This document shows, one piece after another, positions 1-4,810 of a DNA stretch of 9,335 nt. Below the pieces are notes generated by a model. That model was not told the origin of the DNA. It worked only from the letters and a program-made list of their open reading frames with translations, and made no database searches. The position numbers and the translations under genes were made by a program. The DNA is taken from contig DFDG01000213.1 in assembly GCA_002367815.1 (NCBI GenBank), positions 461-9,795 on the forward strand, written 5' to 3'. Origin of the DNA: Opitutaceae bacterium UBA3033 (GTDB lineage Bacteria > Verrucomicrobiota > Verrucomicrobiia > Opitutales > Opitutaceae). The stretch's first letter is position 1; each line of letters starts with the position of its first letter.

Positions 1-496
1 CCAACGCGATGTTGGCCGGCAGATGCTTGCTGACCCGGACGACATGGATACCATTTGCCATGGGTTCGGCCAAAGCCGCCGCTTCTGCCGGGAGATTTTC
101 AGGCCACGGAATCAGGCAACGCGCCGGCACGTTGACGTATTCGGCAAATGCACCCGGGCGGTGCATCCCGAAAATCTGTCGATGCGCACAAAGATGGGTA
201 TCCCCGCGATCACACCGCACACATTTGCCACATGGCACCAGGGAATTGCTGACGACGCGTGCTCCCGCCTGCCAGTCCTTCACTTCGGCCCCCACTTCGG
301 CAATTGTGCCACAAAACTCATGGCCCATCACCAGCGGCGGTGGGCGACGCGGGCTCTTGTTTTTATAGGACTCCAATTCACTGCCGCAGATACCACAGGC
401 GGCGACTTTCAGTTTCACCTCATCGGGCAGAGGCGCGACTTCATCGACGTCGTGAATTTCCAAATGATCAAAAGCAGGGTAATGCAGGGTTCGCAT
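1..496 (-). CDS. Zinc-dependent medium-chain alcohol/polyol dehydrogenase, N-terminal 165 residues (3' end outside window)
   Basis: NAD(P)-dependent oxidoreductase of the MDR superfamily, of the sorbitol, threonine or galactitol-phosphate dehydrogenase type. It would oxidise a secondary alcohol on a sugar or polyol in the cytoplasm. I translated this from the complement starting at the ATG at 496-494. The GroES-like catalytic domain is clear: CGICGSE at residues 34-40 (catalytic zinc ligand C37), GHEFCGTIAEVG at 58-69 (H59, E60), and LAEPMA around 142-147 (E144 in the third-ligand position). The structural zinc lobe has C89, C92, C95 and C103 in the usual C-x2-C-x2-C-x7-C spacing. The Rossmann domain that would indicate the cofactor lies beyond the window edge. 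No good Shine-Dalgarno precedes the ATG. It lies 75 bp downstream of the epimerase on the same strand, so co-transcription is likely. Family assignment is firm; substrate is unknown. Confidence 0.9.
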   Translation of the reverse strand, partial: MRTLHYPAFDHLEIHDVDEVAPLPDEVKLKVAACGICGSELESYKNKSPRRPPPLVMGHEFCGTIAEVGAEVKDWQAGARVVSNSLVPCGKCVRCDRGDTHLCAHRQIFGMHRPGAFAEYVNVPARCLIPWPENLPAEAAALAEPMANGIHVVRVSKHLPANIAL

Positions 497-571
497 GGTG
501 ATAAAATTGGGGTGCCTTTGACGGAAGGTAAACGCAAGGGAGAATCACCCTGAACATTCACCAAATGTGGA

Positions 572-1765
572 TTAAGACACACCTTCCAGTAATTTCCAGC
601 AGTAGAGTTGCATGCGAGGGAGGTGAAACGGCCCTTTGTAGGTGCCTCCTTTCAGCGAGGAGGTCGGCGTGCCGTCTCGTTGGAGGTAACCGAACCATTC
701 GCCATGTTCCGGATCTGCGAAATGTCCGTGCGCCCAGTCATGCACCAATGCATGCCACTCCAAATACTTCGCATCCTGGGTCAACTCCCATGCGAGCAGG
801 GTCGCGATAATCGCTTCATTATGTGGCCACCAGAATTTCATGTGGTGCCAGTATTCCTGCACCGGCAAACCTCTCACATCCACATTGTAGAGTATGCCCC
901 CATGCTTGGGATCCCAGCCTCGCGTCCACATGCAATCGAGGATGGCACAGCCCAGTCGCACCAACCCGGGGTCGCCATTGCGGTGCTTCGCTTCGTGCAA
1001 AATAAACCAGGCCGCCTCGATCGCATGCCCGGGATTGAGTTGCCGACCGTCGAAATGATCCAATGGCGCACCATCCGGTGCCACGATTTCCATTAACGCC
1101 GACATATCGGGTTTAAAGAAATCCCGCTCGATTTCTGCCATCGCCCGGTCAATCCACTGAGTGCAAGTGGCGCCACGCACGGACTTTTCACCAAGTAATC
1201 CGCGCAATTCCTGCGCTGTGGTGATCGCGATCATCAACGGGGCCAATCCCTTCATCGGTCGCGTCGTGGGTTCGGTCTTGGGTGCCATGAAGCCCGGAGT
1301 AAAGCTGTAGTGCAGATAAGTATCCCACGCCTTCCATGCGTCTTTTGCCATCGTCTCATCGCCGGTGATCTTTGCGCAGGCGGCAAAAGCGATCGCCGCA
1401 AAGGACTCACTGAACACATAGCGCCGCATCCGCAAAGGACGACCCTCTCGGGTCAGGGTGAAATACATCTTCCCTTCTACATCATACGCATTTTTTCGCA
1501 AAAATTCGACGCAGGAGAGTGCCACCTGTTTCCACTCCTCGCGCGGTTCCGCCAACCGGTAGGCGGTGGCAAACATCCAACTCGCGCGACCTTGAAACCA
1601 CACCGCTTTGTCATCGTCGATCAACGTCCCATCGCGATCCAATCCCGTGAGCATTCCCCCTTGTTCCCGATCCCAACCATGCCGGACCCAGAAGGGCAGC
1701 ACATCATTAATCAAGCCGTCCCGATAGCAGGCAATGAGTTCGTCGCGTCGCGAAGGAGTCATCAT
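572..1765 (-). CDS. AGE/RnBP-family sugar 2-epimerase (N-acylglucosamine 2-epimerase-like)
   Basis: Cytoplasmic (alpha/alpha)6-barrel epimerase/isomerase that interconverts C2 epimers of a free sugar, such as N-acetylglucosamine/N-acetylmannosamine or glucose/mannose-type substrates. At 397 residues it has the usual family length. Family blocks in order: KAVWFQGRASWMFA at 53-66; RRYVFSES at 114-121; RQLNPGHAIEAAWFILHEAKH beginning at 241, with the putative catalytic His 247; KFWWPHNEA at 310-318; and KGPFHLPR at 377-384, with the second putative catalytic His 381. From memory, the NPGH block and the WWPHxEA form resemble animal RnBP and bacterial AGE more than cellobiose 2-epimerases, which usually read WWPQ; this is a leaning, not proof. 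Tandem ATG codons occur at 1765 and 1762. An AGGA lies about 9 bases upstream, one of the few Shine-Dalgarno-like sites here. It is the first gene of a probable operon with the dehydrogenase and is divergent from paralogue A. Confidence 0.9.
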   Translation of the reverse strand: MMTPSRRDELIACYRDGLINDVLPFWVRHGWDREQGGMLTGLDRDGTLIDDDKAVWFQGRASWMFATAYRLAEPREEWKQVALSCVEFLRKNAYDVEGKMYFTLTREGRPLRMRRYVFSESFAAIAFAACAKITGDETMAKDAWKAWDTYLHYSFTPGFMAPKTEPTTRPMKGLAPLMIAITTAQELRGLLGEKSVRGATCTQWIDRAMAEIERDFFKPDMSALMEIVAPDGAPLDHFDGRQLNPGHAIEAAWFILHEAKHRNGDPGLVRLGCAILDCMWTRGWDPKHGGILYNVDVRGLPVQEYWHHMKFWWPHNEAIIATLLAWELTQDAKYLEWHALVHDWAHGHFADPEHGEWFGYLQRDGTPTSSLKGGTYKGPFHLPRMQLYCWKLLEGVS

Positions 1766-1852
1766 ATTTAGTGATCCTACACCTCAGCGCGTTGTCGTCA
1801 GGCACAATGTGACGGCGAATTTCAATCGTAGTGTGGCCGATACGGAGCTTGT

Positions 1853-1893
1853 CCGTTCGACATACTCAGGACCCCGAGGCTGGTCGAGGGGCT
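1853..1893. repeat. Palindromic dispersed-repeat-like element (TTCGACA...CTCAGG type)
   Basis: The stretch can fold: TCGAC (1857-1861) pairs with GTCGA (1883-1887), and inside it CTCAGG (1865-1870) pairs with CCCGAG (1873-1878) apart from one mismatch. It resembles the family of intergenic palindromes with the core CTTCGACAAGCTCAGG that recurs in many bacterial genomes; this match is from memory. It lies upstream of the epimerase and next to two other repeats. Confidence 0.5.
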
Positions 1894-1908
1894 CCGGCCT
1901 CTCTCGAA

Positions 1909-1942
1909 TGCAGGAGCTTGCTGGTAGGCGATTAGTGACACC
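1909..1942 (+). repeat. REP-like element, degenerate copy, plus orientation
   Basis: It starts TGCAGGAGCTTGCT and ends GGCGATTAGTGACACC. It matches the complement of the copy at 1959-1988 at both ends (GCAGGAGCTTGCT against GTAGGAGCTTGCT, and GCGATT...CACC at the tail) with a diverged middle. The two form an inverted pair separated by 16 bp. Confidence 0.6.
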
Positions 1943-1958
1943 CGCAAAAGGACCACAT

Positions 1959-1988
1959 GGTGAATCGCTTGCAAGCAAGCTCCTACAT
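1959..1988 (-). repeat. REP-like element with GTAG head, minus orientation
   Basis: Read on the minus strand it begins ATGTAGGAGCTTGC and ends GCGATTCACC. Its core is a perfect hairpin, GCTTGC-AA-GCAAGC at 1967-1980 on the plus strand. A GTAG tetranucleotide before an imperfect palindrome is the hallmark of REP elements mobilised by RAYT/TnpA-REP transposases. No such transposase is in the window. It is partnered with the inverted copy at 1909-1942. Confidence 0.65.
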
Positions 1989-2160
1989 ATATAGTAACAT
2001 GGTGGGTTGGCGTTGTTTGGGCCCCAAAGCTTGCTCCGGGATCTTTATCCCTCGAAAGAAACTCGGCTAAAACAATTCGCAGCCTAATAATCGTCAGGTT
2101 GACACGGGTGTTGCTTGAGTTCCGCCACAAATCACGTTTCGCCAGTCAGCGTAATATTTT

Positions 2161-4500
2161 ATGAGCAACAACCCAGCACCTCTCGCCGCCCTCAATATCC
2201 GCGATATCGCATATCCTGCGAAATTTCTGCTGGTAGAAAAAACGGCGGCGGACGAACTTGCCAAGTTTACTGGAGGCCAAGCCAAACCGGCCGGCCGTGC
2301 GGGCAAAGGTATAAACATCGCCCTCGCCGCGCGGGAGTGGTCCCCGGCCGCACAAAAAGCCGCCAAAGGTTCCGTCAGCTGGATGTGGTTGCGCATCACT
2401 GAATCCGGTTCAGGCGAAATCATCGCCAGTGAAGGGTCGGGGCTCTTCGCGGCCGTGCGCTTACTGGCCCACGGCTTGACCGGTGCCTCTCGTGAAAAAT
2501 TGGCCGCAGGTCTTCTCATCGAACGCAGCTTCAGCATGAACCGCCCGATCTGGGACGGCTCGTTCGCCCAATACTGGCGCTCCAATCGCAAATTCTCGCC
2601 CGAACAATACGCGGAAAAACTGGCGGAATCGGGTTTCACTCACCTCGAAGTCAACAGCCTGCAAGCTCACTTTCCCTACGAGGATTCCGTGCCCGGCGAA
2701 TTCTATTCGCAGTTTTACTCCTACTGCCCGGGTTTCAATCACTTTATCGACACCCCGCTGACCCGCGGTATCTGGCCCAGCCAATATCTCGAAGCCAACG
2801 TGGAACGTTTGAAAAATCTCGCGGCCCTCGGACGCAAATTCGGCCTCAAACCCGGCGTATGTCTTTACGAACCGCGCAGCTTGCCCGAGCGGTTTTTTCA
2901 ACGCTATCCCACGTTGCGTGGGGCCCGGATCGATCATCCATTTCGCTCGCGTCTGCCGCGTTATACCATGGCGCAGGATCACCCCGTCACGCAGCAACAT
3001 TTCCGTCTCGCCACGCAGGCTTTGATGAAGGCCGTGCCCGATCTCGACGCGATGTCGATCTGGACCAATGACAGCGGTGGTGGTTTCGAACACACTTCCT
3101 CACTTTATATCGGTCGCAATGGCGGACCTTACATGATTCGCGAGTGGCGCAGTCACGATAAAATCGCCGAAGCCGCCGGCAAAAGCATTGGTCGATTCCT
3201 GCGCAACCTGCACGGCGCAGCCGCGGAGATTAATCCCGAATTCAAACTCAGCCTGCGGATCGAACCCTTCAAGGTGGAGCACGATCACCTCAAATCCGAG
3301 CTCGGTCGCGGCGTGCATTGGGAAGGCCCCTCACTGCTCGCGCGTGGTTACACCCTGCCCTACAGCCATCCCAAATATGCTGATCAACAAGGGGTCGCCG
3401 GCGGCATGTTTCATTGCCAAATGGATGAGCGCGAAAAGCCCGAATTGCAGAAGGAACGCGCGCAAGGCATCGAGCCAATCCTTACCTATTCTCCCGGTCC
3501 GGTATGGAATCAGGAGCCGCTGATTGGCATTCCGTGGCCGCGCATGATCCACGCGCGCCTTACCCAATTAAAAGGCATCGGCGCCAACATGGTCAGTGCC
3601 ATGGGCGGCCTCGCCAACACCACCGCGTCGCCTTACTGGCCCAACCCCGCCGCCATCCGCGCCGTTCAATTCACGCCCGAACGCTCCATCGATGAAGTGT
3701 TGGCTGACGAAGCCGGACGTTTCGCGGGGGCGAAGCACGGACCAGCTCTGACCAAGGCATGGCAACTCTTTGAGGAAGCCGTCACCTGGCAGCCCACGGT
3801 AATGCTCTTCTGTGGTTTCGGTTGGTGCTGGCAGCGCACGTGGGATCGTCCGCTCGTCCCCGACATCGAAGCTATCCCGAAAGAGGATCGGCATTACTAC
3901 GAACGTCACGGCTGCTTCCAGCACAACAACCCGAGCATAAACGATCTGGGACGCGACGTGCTCTTCGACATCATCACGCGAGAAGCCGCCGACAAGATGG
4001 TGCCACGCTTTGACCGGAACCTCCTGCCACGCATCGCCAAGGCGGAAAAGTTTGTCGCCACCACGCTCGTCAAATGTGCCGACGATGCCCAAGCCACGGC
4101 GGTGTTCATCGATCTGCGTGATCGGCTGCGCGGCTACCGGCACTGGGCCACCACGTTACGCAGCGTGGTCGCGTGGTGCTCCGGAGTTTACGGTTACCTC
4201 GAAAGCAAAACGGCCGCGCAAAAATCGAAACACGAGAAATTCCTGCAGGCCTCGATTGATATCGAATTGGAGAATGCGCGAGGGTTTCTCGATCACTTCG
4301 AAAACTCGCCGACCGAATTCATGGTCGTTTCCGACGTAGGTGAAAATACTTTCATCTATGGTGAAAATCTTGGCGAACACGTCCGCACCAAGATCAAACT
4401 GATGGAGCAATACCGGCACCACAAACCGCGCATCGACAAAGATATTCTTTGGCGTCCCACGGTCGGCCAGCCTTGGCCCGATGGTTTCGAATCAAAATAG
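2161..4500 (+). CDS. Paralogue A: putative intracellular glycoside hydrolase, family unassigned
   Basis: Probably a cytoplasmic carbohydrate-active enzyme of 779 residues; I cannot name its family. Residues 10-120 resemble the alpha/beta domain that precedes the barrel in GH20 and GH67 enzymes (AADELAKFTGG near 29-39, GEIIASEGSGLFAAVRLLAHGL at 85-106). The core from about 125 to 490 reads like a TIM barrel: WDGSFAQYWR at 131-140, LAESGFTHLEVN at 154-165, FGLKPGVCLYEPR at 227-239, MSIWTNDSGGGFEH at 298-311, LSLRIEPFK at 363-371, WEGPSLLARGY at 387-397. Invariant acids shared with paralogue B, such as D304, E310, E368 and E388, are catalytic candidates. The C-terminal third is mainly helical and ends with YRHHKPRIDKDILWRP. 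There is no signal peptide or membrane segment. The start is supported by alignment to B (both MS-then-PLAAL). No Shine-Dalgarno is visible before ATG. Hydrolase activity is inferred from architecture only. Confidence 0.75.
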   Translation: MSNNPAPLAALNIRDIAYPAKFLLVEKTAADELAKFTGGQAKPAGRAGKGINIALAAREWSPAAQKAAKGSVSWMWLRITESGSGEIIASEGSGLFAAVRLLAHGLTGASREKLAAGLLIERSFSMNRPIWDGSFAQYWRSNRKFSPEQYAEKLAESGFTHLEVNSLQAHFPYEDSVPGEFYSQFYSYCPGFNHFIDTPLTRGIWPSQYLEANVERLKNLAALGRKFGLKPGVCLYEPRSLPERFFQRYPTLRGARIDHPFRSRLPRYTMAQDHPVTQQHFRLATQALMKAVPDLDAMSIWTNDSGGGFEHTSSLYIGRNGGPYMIREWRSHDKIAEAAGKSIGRFLRNLHGAAAEINPEFKLSLRIEPFKVEHDHLKSELGRGVHWEGPSLLARGYTLPYSHPKYADQQGVAGGMFHCQMDEREKPELQKERAQGIEPILTYSPGPVWNQEPLIGIPWPRMIHARLTQLKGIGANMVSAMGGLANTTASPYWPNPAAIRAVQFTPERSIDEVLADEAGRFAGAKHGPALTKAWQLFEEAVTWQPTVMLFCGFGWCWQRTWDRPLVPDIEAIPKEDRHYYERHGCFQHNNPSINDLGRDVLFDIITREAADKMVPRFDRNLLPRIAKAEKFVATTLVKCADDAQATAVFIDLRDRLRGYRHWATTLRSVVAWCSGVYGYLESKTAAQKSKHEKFLQASIDIELENARGFLDHFENSPTEFMVVSDVGENTFIYGENLGEHVRTKIKLMEQYRHHKPRIDKDILWRPTVGQPWPDGFESK

Positions 4501-4501
4501 A

Positions 4502-4528
4502 TTGTAGAGCGAGGTCTCCGATGTGTCC
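4502..4528 (+). repeat. REP-like element, plus orientation, after paralogue A
   Basis: It begins TTGTAGAGCGAGGTCTCCGA, two bases after the stop codon of paralogue A. It matches the complement of the element at 4571-4600 at 16 of 19 bases (consensus TGTAGRGCGRGGTCTCYGA). The two form an inverted pair, as in a BIME. A perfect hairpin, AATCCA-CCT-TGGATT, lies between them at 4552-4566. Confidence 0.6.
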
Positions 4529-4570
4529 CCCACAATATCGGTGAAGGAGAAAATCCACCTTGGATTGACG

Positions 4571-4600
4571 AAGGCGGGGTTCAGAGACCCCGCCCTACAT
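4571..4600 (-). repeat. REP-like element with GTAG head, minus orientation
   Basis: On the minus strand it reads ATGTAGGGCGGGGTCTC and continues into GAACCCCGCC. It forms a perfect 8-bp stem, GGCGGGGT (4573-4580) with ACCCCGCC (4587-4594), around the loop TCAGAG. The GTAG head and hairpin fit the REP pattern. As RNA on the plus strand it could slow polymerase or protect the 3' end of the paralogue A message, but no T-run follows it. Confidence 0.65.
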
Positions 4601-4628
4601 CATAATAGCGAATCGTTTACCCTTAGAC

Positions 4629-4644
4629 TGTGAGCTTGCTCACG
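4629..4644. promoter_or_regulatory. Palindrome resembling a CRP-type operator
   Basis: TGTGA-GCTTGC-TCACG matches the CRP/FNR-family consensus TGTGA-N6-TCACA at nine of ten positions. It contains the perfect inverted repeat GTGAGC-TT-GCTCAC. It lies about 90 bp upstream of the promoter assigned to paralogue B, but on the far side of the terminator, so it could equally be a decayed repeat (the GAGCTTGCT core is common in REP elements). Tentative. Confidence 0.3.
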
Positions 4645-4656
4645 CCATGAAGTTTA

Positions 4657-4679
4657 CCCGCGATTCCAGCGGGGTTTTT
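4657..4679 (+). terminator. Intrinsic terminator of paralogue A
   Basis: A GC-only stem, CCCGC (4657-4661) with GCGGG (4669-4673), encloses a 7-base loop and is followed by G and five T residues. It is 157 bp past the stop codon of paralogue A and before the promoter of paralogue B. This suggests that the two paralogues are separate transcription units. The stem is short, so read-through is possible. Confidence 0.6.
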
Positions 4680-4710
4680 CATTTCTGCCCGGTGGTGGAA
4701 TTCGCTGACA

Positions 4711-4742
4711 TTGGTCTCAAAAAGTTAATACTGGTATATAAT
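4711..4742 (+). promoter_or_regulatory. Probable sigma70-type promoter of paralogue B
   Basis: TTGGTC (4711-4716) is followed by 18 bases and TATATA (4735-4740), with an extended -10 TGG directly in front at 4732-4734. An overlapping TATAAT is at 4737-4742. Transcription would begin near 4747, leaving a leader of about 60 bases that holds a GGCGC/GCGCC hairpin (4753-4770). ATAC-TG-GTAT at 4728-4737 is a small palindrome covering the -10 box and could be an operator. Confidence 0.55.
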
Positions 4743-4810
4743 CACTACATTTGGCGCTGTGGCTTGCGCCCATGGCACTGACCCATCTGCATGGCGGTTA
4801 CTTTCCTTTA

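Larger units (their letters stand above)
1766..2160. other. Repeat-rich divergent intergenic region between the epimerase and paralogue A
   Basis: This 395-bp gap shows no convincing gene; its short open frames do not look like protein. It must hold the promoters for both divergent transcription units, but I found no good sigma70 pair. A TTGACA lies at 2099-2104 without a matching -10 box. It carries three palindromic repeat elements, listed separately. Two further small palindromes are TTTGGG-C-CCCAAA at 2016-2028 and GGGAT-CTTT-ATCCC at 2038-2051. The odd palindrome CACA-A-TGTG is at about 1803-1811. Any of these could be operators or decayed repeats. Confidence 0.6.

Noticed and set aside
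23..553. Plus-strand open frame of 176 residues at the left end
   Set aside because: It is antisense to the dehydrogenase, whose zinc-binding motifs are unmistakable on the minus strand. The plus-strand translation has no recognisable domain.
2099..2104. Perfect TTGACA as the -35 box of paralogue A
   Set aside because: No acceptable -10 box occurs 15-19 bases downstream; that interval is GC-rich.
2152..2157. TAATAT just before the ATG of paralogue A as a -10 box of a leaderless transcript
   Set aside because: Only three bases separate it from the start codon, too close for transcription to begin at the ATG.
4751..4810. In-frame TTG at 4751 extending paralogue B by 20 residues, with a somewhat hydrophobic start
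   Set aside because: It lies at or just after the predicted transcript start, has no counterpart in paralogue A, and lacks a real signal-peptide layout. ATG 4811 aligns exactly with the start of A.
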